Positions 23,473 to 32,012 of a stretch of DNA of 64,000 nt are shown here, in pieces. The DNA is taken from assembly GCA_964477125.1 (NCBI GenBank), contig CAYZCZ010000001.1, positions 1 to 64,000 of the forward strand, in the 5' to 3' direction. Position 1 is the stretch's first letter. The number at the start of each line of letters is the position of its first letter. The stretch is from DALYDK01 sp964477125. GTDB taxonomy: Bacteria; Patescibacteriota; Saccharimonadia; Saccharimonadales; CAIOMD01. A program made the position numbers and the translations under genes. The notes under the pieces are model-generated. The model had not been told where the DNA came from. It saw nothing but the letters and a program-made list of their open reading frames with translations, and searched no databases.

Positions 23473-24201
23473 ATGGGTAAAAAAGTGATTACAATTGATA
23501 TTTTAGTCGAAAATGAAATGTTTAATTTTTCTTCTCCAAATGATGCAGAATTTTTACAAAGATTTTTTAAAACTGGGCCAGGACAATATGGTGAAGGTGA
23601 TAAATTTTTAGGAGTGCGTAACCCGCAAATACGAAGTGTAGCTAAAAAGTATTATAACGAAATAGCTAATAGCGAAGTACAAATATTGTTAAATAGTAAG
23701 TGGCACGAAGTACGTTTGTGCGCGCTAGTAATAATGACGCTTATTATGCCAAAAGCGGACATTTCACGCCAAACAGAAATATATAACATTTACCTACGCA
23801 ATATTACAAAAAATATTAATAACTGGGATTTGGTTGATATTTCTGCGCCACATATAGTGGGATATTATTTGTGTAATAAAAGCGATAGAAAAATACTATA
23901 TGAGCTGGCTAATGGTTCGTTATGGCAAAAAAGGGTTGCTATATTAACTACTTTTGCATTTATTAGAAAGGGTGATTATTACGATGCAATTGAATTATCA
24001 GAAATATTGATGTACGAAAAACATGATTTACTACATAAAGCAGTAGGTTGGATGCTTAGGGAAATAGGTAAAAGGGATGAAGCCGTATTAATACATTTGC
24101 TTAATGAATATGCTCCAACCATGCCACGTACAACATTGCGATATGCAATAGAAAAATTTTCACCAAATATACGTAAAGATTATTTAAATCTTAAAAAATA
24201 G
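23473..24201 (+). CDS. DNA alkylation repair protein (AlkD-like)
   Basis: 242 aa, all-helical with HEAT-like repeats. The start FFKTGPGQYGEGDKFLGVRN, followed by PQIRSVAKKYY, is characteristic of the AlkD/AlkC-type glycosylase superfamily. The central NINNWDLVDISAPHIVGYYL and WQKRVAILTTFAFIRKG match its active-site region, with Trp and Asp available for binding alkylated bases. These enzymes excise 3-methyladenine and 7-methylguanine. The predicted mRNA is leaderless. Confidence 0.88.
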   Translation: MGKKVITIDILVENEMFNFSSPNDAEFLQRFFKTGPGQYGEGDKFLGVRNPQIRSVAKKYYNEIANSEVQILLNSKWHEVRLCALVIMTLIMPKADISRQTEIYNIYLRNITKNINNWDLVDISAPHIVGYYLCNKSDRKILYELANGSLWQKRVAILTTFAFIRKGDYYDAIELSEILMYEKHDLLHKAVGWMLREIGKRDEAVLIHLLNEYAPTMPRTTLRYAIEKFSPNIRKDYLNLKK

Positions 24202-24279
24202 TAGTCAAGAATCCATTGAATAAATTCACTTACTGCTCCATATATTGTATAGTACCTACAACCTACAATAGGAGTTACT

Positions 24280-24600
24280 GTGAGTTTTTCAATCACATAC
24301 ACCACCTTGAATAGTGGTAAGGTAGTAGTTGATATTGTATTACCAGAAAATGAGGATTTGGATCCTGATTACTACAATCCGGAAGATCTAGAGCCCCTTC
24401 CGGCAAGAGTGCAGGGTGTACTTGAAAAAAACCGGGTATTAAAAGATATTCGTACTTCTGGTAACAGGATTAGTGCTATGGGTAATGGGGAAGTGGGTGC
24501 CGAAAAGCTACACATTCCCGTCTTAAACAGCTGTAGCATATATATTTCCGATATTCCAAAAGTGGAATATCGGTATGGTGCATCAGCCCCAAAGTATTAA
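24280..24600 (+). CDS. Hypothetical protein with GTG start
   Basis: 106 aa. GGAG (24271-24274) five bases before GTG 24280 supports the start. The N-terminal part looks like a small strand-rich domain (ITYTTLNSGKVVVDIVLPEN); the middle is acidic and Pro-rich. No family recognised. It is followed within 20 bases by a large G+C-rich hairpin and is convergent with the TMEM175-like gene. Confidence 0.5.
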   Translation: MSFSITYTTLNSGKVVVDIVLPENEDLDPDYYNPEDLEPLPARVQGVLEKNRVLKDIRTSGNRISAMGNGEVGAEKLHIPVLNSCSIYISDIPKVEYRYGASAPKY

Positions 24601-24610
24601 CCCATTGTCG

Positions 24611-24686
24611 GCCATAAGGCCCGCAGAGATCAGCCCGCCTGCGTAGCAAACCGCTCGCATGCAGGTAGCTTTCCTTGCGGGCTTTT
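24611..24686 (+). terminator. Large branched terminator
   Basis: GCCCGCA (24619-24625) pairs with TGCGGGC (24676-24682), followed by TTTT. The 50-base interior folds further: CCTGCG near 24638 with CGCATGCAGG near 24655. GGCC-ATAA-GGCC (24610-24621) is an alternative small hairpin at the 5' side. The size and interior structure exceed a simple terminator and could mark the end of a small RNA. Confidence 0.6.
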
Positions 24687-24688
24687 CT

Positions 24689-25342
24689 CTATTTATTTTT
24701 GAAATTATTACTAATAAGTTTTGACCCTATCAAAGGAAGTGGAATGAAAAGTAAGAATGCATAGGAACCTATAATTGCTGAAGCAAATACTACTATGATT
24801 GCAATACCTACGAAAATATAATTCAATTTAGTAACACTTAAAATATGCATCTTTGAAAGTTCGTTTGTATTATAAAATTCTTCTTTACTGGTAGCGTATT
24901 GCCATTCAACTGCACTGGCAAGAGAAAGAAGTAAGAAATTTATTGGAAAAAGTATTTTAGCTAATAACAAATCAGGGTAGGCACCAGAAAGGCTAGTCGT
25001 AAAAGGTATTAGCACAACTGTTAGCAAACGTAAGTTATTAAGCATCATTAAAGTACGGTTAGCGTATTTAATCGAATCAAATTGCCTAGCATGTACCGCC
25101 CACATACTTCCAAGGAGCAAAAAACTTATTATAAAACTAATAAATGTAGTACTAAAATCATTGCTAAATATATGAATTAACTGCTGGTTGCTTAAAATCT
25201 GGCCAAACTTAGTTACGTCTAAGTCCAAAATTAGCAAGGTCATGGCAATGGCAAAAACCCCGTCAGTTAATGCTTCCATGCGCCTTGTAGAATACAAATT
25301 ATTTTTTAGTTTTTTACCAGTTATTTTACTAATATTGTGCAT
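24689..25342 (-). CDS. TMEM175/DUF1211 family membrane protein
   Basis: 217 aa with five or six membrane helices. The signature at the first helix, RRMEALTDGVFAIAMTLLIL, corresponds to the RxxxFSDGVFAIAxTLL motif of bacterial TMEM175 potassium channels, with Leu-Thr-Asp in place of Phe-Ser-Asp. A second family stretch is MWAVHARQFDSIKYANRTLM. A role in potassium conductance is inferred from the family. Confidence 0.85.
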   Translation of the reverse strand: MHNISKITGKKLKNNLYSTRRMEALTDGVFAIAMTLLILDLDVTKFGQILSNQQLIHIFSNDFSTTFISFIISFLLLGSMWAVHARQFDSIKYANRTLMMLNNLRLLTVVLIPFTTSLSGAYPDLLLAKILFPINFLLLSLASAVEWQYATSKEEFYNTNELSKMHILSVTKLNYIFVGIAIIVVFASAIIGSYAFLLFIPLPLIGSKLISNNFKNK

Positions 25343-25410
25343 AGAATTATTATATACTCCAAATCAAATATTATTGGTAACATTTATTAACGAAATATTC
25401 TGCAATATCC

Positions 25411-25776
25411 TTAAGTGTTGATATTCGTGATGATCCAGTTATACATAATTATTCCAGACGCTACGCCGACGTTTACTGATCTTGTTGAACCAAACTGTTC
25501 AATAGCCACAATCTTGCTACAAATTGCCTGCATTTCAGGTGACAGTCCAGGGCCTTCTTGGCCGAAAACTAAAACGCAGTTTTTTGCCAATTTAGTTTTT
25601 CCTAAATTNNNNNNNNNNNNNNNNNNNNNNNNNNNNNNNNNNNNNNNNNNNNNNNNNNNNNNNNNNNNNNNNNNNNNNNNNNNNNNNNNNNNNNNNNNNN
25701 NNNNNNNNTTGGGTAAACCTTTGTATTCGTCTACCAAGTTTCTGGAATCATTTTCCGGTGATATATCGTTATACAC
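25411..25776 (-). CDS. TrmH/SpoU family RNA 2'-O-methyltransferase (interrupted by gap)
   Basis: The C-terminal half shows the SpoU knot: CVLVFGQEGPGLSPEM (motif 2) and IEQFGSTRSVNVGVASGIIM (motif 3), which bind SAM. The N-terminal piece (MYNDISPENDSRNLVDEYKG) precedes a 100-N gap that replaces motif 1. It starts with GTG at 25776, eight bases inside the end of the helicase gene. The gap size is a placeholder, so total length and frame are unreliable. The target is a ribose in tRNA or rRNA. Confidence 0.82.
   Translation of the reverse strand: MYNDISPENDSRNLVDEYKGLPXXXXXXXXXXXXXXXXXXXXXXXXXXXXXXXXXXNLGKTKLAKNCVLVFGQEGPGLSPEMQAICSKIVAIEQFGSTRSVNVGVASGIIMYNWIITNINT
25609..25708. other. Assembly gap (100 N) inside the TrmH-type gene
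   Basis: Exactly 100 N, a placeholder for unknown sequence. Confidence 0.95.
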
Positions 25777-27304
25777 TTGTAAACGCGTCCTCTCCGAAGT
25801 GTTTTTCTAGCCTGGCTTTAATAGATCCTTTATGCCTACCCAGTAACTTGCTTAATTTAGGTATGGTCATGCCGTCTGAAAATTCTTTAACTAGTTTTTT
25901 ATCATCTTCATCTTTCCAAGGAGTATAGGCATTCGGGTACTGCGTGCGCATTTTTGCTAACTTTTCACTCCAAGTACCCGTTTTATTAGCTACAATAATT
26001 TCTTTCGGTCTTGTTAGTTCATCTTTTACATATTGTTTAATGACTTTTTGGTTATTCTTAAGTGCAATATCGCTGTTTTTCCTAAGTGTTACATCTAATT
26101 CCTTGGCAATTGGACTCACTTGTAATGCCATACCGTTCAAGCCGTCTAAAACCAAATAATCCATATTTTTAACTCGACTTAATGCTACATAGCCCATACC
26201 CTCTACAAATGCTTTGCTTAGGTCAATCTGAGCTGAATCTAGGGTCATTCCTTGGCTTTTATGTACTGTAATGGCCCAAGCAAGCCTAAGTGGTATTTGA
26301 ACGCATGACGCCCGCCTTTGATCGCCATCTACTAATTCCCAAGTCTCTGGTTTTATAGTAATTAGTTTGCCATTATTCAGTTTTACTACTGGGTAATCAG
26401 TATCTAGCTCAAAATTTACTACTACACCCAATGAACCATTCACATATTTTTTATCAGGACTGTTTTTAATACACATTACTTGAGCACCAATTTTAAGTTG
26501 TAATACTTCTGGAGCTAAGCAAGACCGCAATAATTGTTCGATATACTTTTTACGCCCACTCACAGTCATTGTATACTCGGCTGAGTCAGCCTCTAAAATA
26601 TCAAGTTGTTTTTTATTAATTACATCAACGTCTGCGTTAGTAGTTAAAAGTTTAGTCGTTGTAATTATAGGTTCCAAATTTGCATTTTGTCGGTTTTTTA
26701 GTGAGGCTATTTGCCTTCCAGTTAATACACCTGCTCGAATTCCATTTAGAATATCTGTGTATTGTTCATCGTCTTTTTGACGGTGCTGTTCGGACAAATA
26801 ACAAATAGTAAATATATCTTCTTGCCATATATTCGATGAAGTAACAAAACCACCTTGCATTGAATCAGACCTATTAACAGGTGGTAACTGAAAGAAATCA
26901 CCACTTAAAATAACCTGTATTCCTCCAAATGGCTCATCGTTATCACGTATATTCCGGCAAGTTAGGTCTACCATATCAAGGCGGTAATCATGTAGCATAC
27001 TAACTTCGTCAATTACTAAAATATCAGCTTTATTAATTAAATCTTTTCGTTGTTTACTCATTTTTGAATAATGATTCTTAGGAAGTTCATCATGAATCCC
27101 AATACCAGACCAAGCATGGATTGTCGTACCATTTAAATGTGTTGCCGCTAATCCGGTCGTAGCCGTAACCGCAACATTTTTGCCATTCGCTCGAGCACGT
27201 CTAATAAAAGAATTAAGTGCATATGTTTTACCAGCCCCAGCCGCGCCAGTTAATAGCACTGACTGGCCACTGTGCATTATTGCCAAAGCCTCTTTTTGTG
27301 TCAT
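25769..27304 (-). CDS. PIF1-like DNA helicase with C-terminal HTH
   Basis: 511 aa, superfamily 1B. Walker A is LLTGAAGAGKT (17-27), Walker B LVIDEVSMLHDYRLDM, motif III LSGDFFQLPPV, and motif VI-type AWAITVHKSQGMTLDSAQID with GYVALSRV near 380. A C-terminal segment (about 455-505, YTPWKDEDDKKLVKEFSDGM then KLSKLLGRHKGSIKARLEKH) looks like a Myb/SANT-type or HTH DNA-binding element. PIF1 helicases unwind 5' to 3' and resolve G-quadruplexes or forks. Overlaps the TrmH-type gene by 8 bases. Confidence 0.9.
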   Translation of the reverse strand: MTQKEALAIMHSGQSVLLTGAAGAGKTYALNSFIRRARANGKNVAVTATTGLAATHLNGTTIHAWSGIGIHDELPKNHYSKMSKQRKDLINKADILVIDEVSMLHDYRLDMVDLTCRNIRDNDEPFGGIQVILSGDFFQLPPVNRSDSMQGGFVTSSNIWQEDIFTICYLSEQHRQKDDEQYTDILNGIRAGVLTGRQIASLKNRQNANLEPIITTTKLLTTNADVDVINKKQLDILEADSAEYTMTVSGRKKYIEQLLRSCLAPEVLQLKIGAQVMCIKNSPDKKYVNGSLGVVVNFELDTDYPVVKLNNGKLITIKPETWELVDGDQRRASCVQIPLRLAWAITVHKSQGMTLDSAQIDLSKAFVEGMGYVALSRVKNMDYLVLDGLNGMALQVSPIAKELDVTLRKNSDIALKNNQKVIKQYVKDELTRPKEIIVANKTGTWSEKLAKMRTQYPNAYTPWKDEDDKKLVKEFSDGMTIPKLSKLLGRHKGSIKARLEKHFGEDAFTSV

Positions 27305-27364
27305 TGTTAATATTATAGGGCAAAATTATTGTTTGGTTATATTCCATGCTAAGCAATAAGATGT

Positions 27365-27370
27365 TATAAT
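27365..27370 (+). promoter_or_regulatory. Extended -10 box of the kinase gene, leaderless arrangement
   Basis: TGT directly followed by TATAAT (27365-27370), an extended -10 element, ending 7 bases before ATG 27378. Confidence 0.55.
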
Positions 27371-27377
27371 TTCCAAG

Positions 27378-28043
27378 ATGAAAAAACTTTATTTAAGACA
27401 ACCAGTTCTGATTTATCTTTTTGGTATGCCAGGCTCTGGGAAAAGTTTTTTAAGTAGACAACTAGCCGAAGAGTATAACTTAGCCCATGTAAGTAGTGAC
27501 CATTTACGGGATACACTTTTTGATAATCCACGATACGATAAAGCAGAAAATCAAATCGTAACCAACTTAATGGATCTAATGACGGACCAATTTCTAAATG
27601 CTGGTATAGGCGTAATATATGATATATCTGCTAACAGACTGGCCCAACGTAGGGCAATGAGAGATTATGCGCGTAAGCATAAAGTTAAAGACTTAATGAT
27701 TTGGTTACAAATAGATCCTGAAACAGCCTGGTCGCGAAGCACAAACCGCGACAAACGCAAGATGGATGACAAATACAATGAGCCTATAAACGAACAACAA
27801 TTCAAGCAAAGCGTACAGCAAATGCAGGCACCAATTAACGAAGACAATCTAGTTATCAGTGGCAAGCATTTATTCACAAGCCAAAAAGCAGCAATTCAAA
27901 AACGATTTATGAGCATGGGTTTAATTACGCCAGAAGATTTAGGCCAAAAAATAGGTAAGCCTGAACTTGTTAACCTAGTTTCTAAGGCTCAAATATCTGG
28001 TGGTCGTGTAAATCTCTCTCGCCGAAATATAATTATTCGTTAG
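27378..28043 (+). CDS. P-loop kinase (AAA/zeta-toxin-like fold)
   Basis: 221 aa. Walker A FGMPGSGKSFLSRQLAEEY (about 15-33) and a DXD-like region VSSDHLRDTLFDNPRYDKAE follow the pattern of small-molecule or nucleotide kinases with an ASKHA-independent P-loop fold (AAA_33/zeta). GVIYDISANRLAQRRAMRDY corresponds to the second conserved strand, and WSRSTNRDKR to the lid arginines. The substrate is unknown. It is not next to an antitoxin gene, so a toxin role is not supported. Confidence 0.8.
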   Translation: MKKLYLRQPVLIYLFGMPGSGKSFLSRQLAEEYNLAHVSSDHLRDTLFDNPRYDKAENQIVTNLMDLMTDQFLNAGIGVIYDISANRLAQRRAMRDYARKHKVKDLMIWLQIDPETAWSRSTNRDKRKMDDKYNEPINEQQFKQSVQQMQAPINEDNLVISGKHLFTSQKAAIQKRFMSMGLITPEDLGQKIGKPELVNLVSKAQISGGRVNLSRRNIIIR

Positions 28044-28054
28044 TAGTTAAATAC

Positions 28055-28759
28055 ATGGCAAAGAAAATATTTAGCCTAGAAAATATTGGTGAATTTGCTA
28101 TATATAAGCGAAAAGGTACAAAAAAAGTTAGTATAAAGATACTAGGCAACAAAATTAAAGTTAGCCAACCACCATGGTTACCATATGCGACAGGTGTCGC
28201 GTTTGTTAAACAGAATTCTGCGTGGATAAACCAACAACAACAGGGCTTTACAAGTGAAGTTATAACAAATGGTCAATCGATAGGAAAAAACCATACAATA
28301 AATTATGTTATTGATAATAAAATAAGGACCTTGGTAAAAAATAATCAAATAGATATTCACTACACATATAATATATCTCCTAGTTCTGAGCAAATTCAGA
28401 CAAAAACCAAGCAAGCCATTAAACGAGCTTTAATAATTGAAGCCAAGCAATATATCCCGTCTAGGTTAGAACTTATTTCTGACAATTTCGACTACGAGTA
28501 CAAGGGACTTGTAATTAAGCCACTAAAAACTCGCTGGGGAAGCTGTAGTTCGGCTGGAATTATAACTATTAATTGCTACTTAATGATGATGCCTTGGGAA
28601 ATAATAGATTACGTACTTTTACACGAACTAACACATACCAAATTTTTACATCACGGAAAAGATTTTTGGGATGCAATGGATTTGTATATGCCAGATAACA
28701 AGGCGCGAAGAAAATTATTAAAACAACTACAAGCAAGTGTAACTAAAATACAAGGATAA
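28055..28759 (+). CDS. YgjP-type M48 metallopeptidase (DUF45)
   Basis: 234 aa. The zinc site HELTHTKFLHHGKDFW (about 190-205) gives HExxH plus a downstream His. It is preceded by the family hallmark KTRWGSCSSAGIITINCYLM. These features define the YgjP/WLM-like metal-dependent hydrolases. No signal peptide, so cytoplasmic. It starts 11 bases after the kinase gene and probably shares its transcript. Confidence 0.9.
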   Translation: MAKKIFSLENIGEFAIYKRKGTKKVSIKILGNKIKVSQPPWLPYATGVAFVKQNSAWINQQQQGFTSEVITNGQSIGKNHTINYVIDNKIRTLVKNNQIDIHYTYNISPSSEQIQTKTKQAIKRALIIEAKQYIPSRLELISDNFDYEYKGLVIKPLKTRWGSCSSAGIITINCYLMMMPWEIIDYVLLHELTHTKFLHHGKDFWDAMDLYMPDNKARRKLLKQLQASVTKIQG

Positions 28760-28809
28760 TTTATAAATTTTTTACAAATACCAAAAATGTATAATATTCC
28801 TATATAATA

Positions 28810-29928
28810 ATGCTAATGGCAAAAAATACAAATGAACCTACTCCATCAGAGCATATTGCTGAATTAGAAAGGGAAAGACTCGTATCTTTAATTAATAGTA
28901 TGGGAGATGCTGTTGTTGCTGTAGATGAAAAACTAAATGTAGTTATATATAATGGTGCTACCTTAAATATTCTAGATATGAACTCATCGCTAGTTAATCA
29001 ACGAATTGATGATTTATTAAAACTTACCGACAAAAATAACCAAGTAATTGATTTAGTAGAAATTTTTAAAGGGCTTAAGACACAATTCACCAACAGGGAT
29101 TATTTAATTTGTTATCCATCGGGTGATGCCATTAATGTATACCTAAGCATTGCTCCTGTTCATTTGGGTTACGGTTCTGAGGGTGCTCGTGGTTTTGTTA
29201 TTTTGATGAGAGATATAACTCGTGAAAAAAGTTTAGAAGAGGAAAGAGATGAGTTTATTAGTGTAGTAAGTCATGAACTCCGAACGCCAATAGCCATTGC
29301 TGAAGGTAATATTTCGAACGCTTTATATATTGTTGACAAAGCAAAAGATATTGACCCTGGGGTTCACCATGCATTAGATGCTTCGCATGACCAAGTTATA
29401 TTTTTATCGGGCATGATTAATGATTTAGCTACCTTATCAAGAGCCGAAAGAGGAAAGCTTGAAGTTGAAGTTGAAACAATCAATGTTCATGATCTATTAG
29501 ATGAATTACATACTAGCTATTTGCCCCAAGCAGAAGCCAAGGAACTTAAGCTTTTTAGTTACCCGGAACCAAATTTAGAATTGTTACAATCAGCCAAGCT
29601 ATACGTAAAAGAAATTCTCCAAAATTTTATTACTAACGCAATTAAATACACTGAAAATGGGTCTGTGACTTTAAGCGCAGTAAACAAAACGGGTGGGGTG
29701 ATGTTTGAAGTTTCAGATACGGGTATAGGGATAAGTAAGGCAGATAAAGAAAAAGTATTTGATAAGTTTTATAGAAGCGAAGATTATAGGACAAGACAAA
29801 GTACGGGTACAGGTCTAGGTTTATATGTAACTATGAAACTCTCTCGTTTAATTCACGCCGAAATTAGCTTAGAGTCACAAATTAATAAAGGCTCAACCTT
29901 TAGTATCTTCGTTCCCAATTTAAATTAA
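28810..29928 (+). CDS. PAS-domain sensor histidine kinase
   Basis: 372 aa, no membrane helix, so a cytoplasmic sensor. A PAS domain (about 24-138, INSMGDAVVAVDEKLNVVIY) is followed by the dimerisation helix with the phosphorylated His at about 155 (SVVSHELRTPIAIAEGN). The ATPase domain has an N box LQNFITNAIKYT, G1 SDTGIGISKADKEKVFDKFY and G2 STGTGLGLYVTMKL. No response regulator gene is adjacent, so the partner lies elsewhere. Two TATAAT hexamers (28790 and 28803) precede the ATG; ATG 28816 is an alternative start. Confidence 0.93.
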   Translation: MLMAKNTNEPTPSEHIAELERERLVSLINSMGDAVVAVDEKLNVVIYNGATLNILDMNSSLVNQRIDDLLKLTDKNNQVIDLVEIFKGLKTQFTNRDYLICYPSGDAINVYLSIAPVHLGYGSEGARGFVILMRDITREKSLEEERDEFISVVSHELRTPIAIAEGNISNALYIVDKAKDIDPGVHHALDASHDQVIFLSGMINDLATLSRAERGKLEVEVETINVHDLLDELHTSYLPQAEAKELKLFSYPEPNLELLQSAKLYVKEILQNFITNAIKYTENGSVTLSAVNKTGGVMFEVSDTGIGISKADKEKVFDKFYRSEDYRTRQSTGTGLGLYVTMKLSRLIHAEISLESQINKGSTFSIFVPNLN

Positions 29929-31442
29929 TCAATTTTAGGTAAGCTTGGGTATACGTACATTGCTTTTTCACTAACATTGCGTTTTTTCCAAACAACTGAA
30001 GAATACTCGTATCTATACATTGAAATATTTAAAGCAATTATTTCTAATAATAGAATTAATGGAAAATTAAATGGAGCAATTAATCCAGAAATTGGATTTG
30101 TATAATAAGAAATAAGCACATGAGAATACAATAGAAAAATAGCTGTAATGAGCAACAGTGAAGTCACTAGATGAAAGGGATAAGTAACAAGTATGACAGG
30201 TAAGATAATAAACGGTAGCCATAATATTGCCAGCATTAATGTTCTTAAATACACAAGTTCTGGACGCCTGTGAACTTGTGGGTATCTAGTCCTAATTGCC
30301 GTATTCCATTGTTCAAAGAACTTCTTATGTGAAGATATTTTTAGAGTATCATTGGTTCTTACAAAAGCATACTTACCTACGTTGTTAAAAAGTTTAGCTA
30401 GATGTTCTTCAGGAATTATTGCTCTTTTATATGAGGAGAAACCTCCCTCTGCAAGCAAAGACTCCCTTTTAACCAACCATACGGTACTTAAGACTGGAGG
30501 GCGGGAGTTCTTAGCTCTTGGTACAGCCAGCTCCCACCAATATCGCATTGGTTGAATAAGTGCTGCTAAAATACCTTCTTTTGTTCTTTTGGGCATAATA
30601 CTCATCATGTCTACCTGCTTAGCCATCATTATTTCAACCGTTTTACGAATACTGTCCTTATGTAACCTAACGTCGGTGCCTAAAAACATTACAATTTCTC
30701 CTGTGCTTTCATCTAATAAAGATTGATAAGCAAAGTTTTTAGCTAGCCATTTTTCTGGAATTTCTTTCCCTTGTATAAAACGAGCGCCATCATGTGCAAA
30801 TTGTTTGATTATTCCTAATGTATCATCCTGAGATTCATCATCATAAATAATTATTTCTAGTTTTGGATAATCGTCTGCCAACACGGAGTCTAAACATGAT
30901 TGTAAAGATGGCGTTTCATTACGTGCCGCAATTGCTACCGTAACAGTAGGAAGTTCACTATTTGGTATTATCGGTGCAAGCCTGGCCTTAGTCTTCAAGA
31001 CATTTTTTGTAGTCGTAACAGCAATAACTATAGAAATAATCACAATAAATACAATAAATAATCCTGGTAGTAGTTTAATAGTTGTTATTTCCATACGGGA
31101 TGACTCTGTTAATGCCAAAAATCCTACAATTAAAAACTGTATACTTCCTAAATGGGCAAAAGATCTACTTCCGATATTATATAGATATAAATCGTTAATT
31201 TTTGATGTTGTAAGACGGGATAAATTAATCAATCTATAAGGTGCAGAAAGCAAAAAAACCAGTGCAATTACATTTAACAAATGGTTGTATATAATAAGTA
31301 TGGTAGAAATGATTACTAAAGTAATGGTTAGAAACGAGATTATTTTTTTATGCTTCCAGCAATAACCACTAATATAAATAATAAGCTCGAAAATAAAGCT
31401 TAGTAGAAGCATAGTCATACCAGCTAAAAAGATGTTACTCAT
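29925..31442 (-). CDS. Membrane family 2 glycosyltransferase
   Basis: 505 aa. About four N-terminal membrane helices (1-150), a cytoplasmic GT-A domain and three C-terminal helices. GT2 features are VTVAIAARNETPSLQSCLDS, IIIYDDESQDDTLGII, the metal site EIVMFLGTDVRLHKDS, and a QxxRW-like RTRYPQVHRR region. The outline resembles processive or carotenoid/hopanoid-type GT2 enzymes (CrtQ-like). It likely builds a cell-surface glycolipid or polysaccharide. Convergent with the histidine kinase, overlapping by 4 bases. Confidence 0.87.
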   Translation of the reverse strand: MSNIFLAGMTMLLLSFIFELIIYISGYCWKHKKIISFLTITLVIISTILIIYNHLLNVIALVFLLSAPYRLINLSRLTTSKINDLYLYNIGSRSFAHLGSIQFLIVGFLALTESSRMEITTIKLLPGLFIVFIVIISIVIAVTTTKNVLKTKARLAPIIPNSELPTVTVAIAARNETPSLQSCLDSVLADDYPKLEIIIYDDESQDDTLGIIKQFAHDGARFIQGKEIPEKWLAKNFAYQSLLDESTGEIVMFLGTDVRLHKDSIRKTVEIMMAKQVDMMSIMPKRTKEGILAALIQPMRYWWELAVPRAKNSRPPVLSTVWLVKRESLLAEGGFSSYKRAIIPEEHLAKLFNNVGKYAFVRTNDTLKISSHKKFFEQWNTAIRTRYPQVHRRPELVYLRTLMLAILWLPFIILPVILVTYPFHLVTSLLLITAIFLLYSHVLISYYTNPISGLIAPFNFPLILLLEIIALNISMYRYEYSSVVWKKRNVSEKAMYVYPSLPKID

Positions 31443-31505
31443 ATATGAATTACTTTATCATGTTAATGCTTGCGTCTTAATAAAAAACTAAATCACGGGT
31501 TATAA

Positions 31506-31534
31506 TTGACATTCCAAAGGATTATCGTTACTAT
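31506..31534 (+). promoter_or_regulatory. secE-nusG promoter
   Basis: TTGACA (31506-31511), 17-base spacer, TACTAT (31529-31534), a good sigma70 match. The start would be near 31541, just before the leader hairpin. Confidence 0.6.
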
Positions 31535-31545
31535 TGACTCAGTCA

Positions 31546-31573
31546 CCTAAAACTCTATGTTTTAGGATTTTTT
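31546..31573 (+). terminator. Hairpin with T run in the secE leader (possible attenuator)
   Basis: CCTAAAAC (31546-31553), loop TCTAT, GTTTTAGG (31559-31566), then ATTTTTT. It sits between the promoter and the secE ATG, only a few bases after the predicted start of transcription. A position inside the leader suggests attenuation or mRNA 5'-end protection; it could also end a transcript arriving from upstream. Confidence 0.55.
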
Positions 31574-31592
31574 AATTTCAAGTGGAGAAAAT

Positions 31593-32012
31593 ATGGCCGA
31601 AACAGATCCCAAAAGCAAAAAAGCTGAAAATCGTAAACGCAAAGAGCCCGAAACTATTCGCCAAAAGGCTGATAAAGAAACTGAAAAAAGAATTAAACCT
31701 ACTAAAAAAAGTCGTCTGAAAAGTAAGGTTAGTAAACCGTTATCAACACTACATAAGGCGGCAACAAAAGAATATCACCCTATAAAAGTACCAGAAAAAA
31801 AAGGTATTAGACACTTAAATAAAAAAGTTCGTATTATTCCAAAGTTTTTAAAAAATGCTTGGGCAGAGCTAAAGTTAGTAACTTGGCCTACAAAGAAAGA
31901 AGCAATGAAACTTACTTTTGCAGTAATTGCATTCTCAATAGTGTTTGCAGTTTTTGTTCAAGCCTTAGATTATATATTTAGTAAAGTTGTGAAGGAGATT
32001 ATTTTACGATGA
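31593..32012 (+). CDS. secE: Preprotein translocase subunit SecE with long basic N-terminus
   Basis: 139 aa. The C-terminal 60 residues form SecE: FLKNAWAELKLVTWPTKKEA and one membrane helix (about 106-131). The first 75 residues are an unusually long tail of Lys, Arg, Glu and Pro (KSKKAENRKRKEPETIRQKA), likely cytosolic and disordered. SecE clamps SecY in the translocon. GTGGAGA lies 6 bases before the ATG. Its stop overlaps nusG as ATGA. Confidence 0.94.
   Translation: MAETDPKSKKAENRKRKEPETIRQKADKETEKRIKPTKKSRLKSKVSKPLSTLHKAATKEYHPIKVPEKKGIRHLNKKVRIIPKFLKNAWAELKLVTWPTKKEAMKLTFAVIAFSIVFAVFVQALDYIFSKVVKEIILR

Noticed and set aside
27378..28043. Zeta-type toxin of a toxin-antitoxin pair
   Set aside because: The fold fits, but there is no adjacent small antitoxin gene; the neighbours are a helicase and a metallopeptidase, so a metabolic kinase is as likely.
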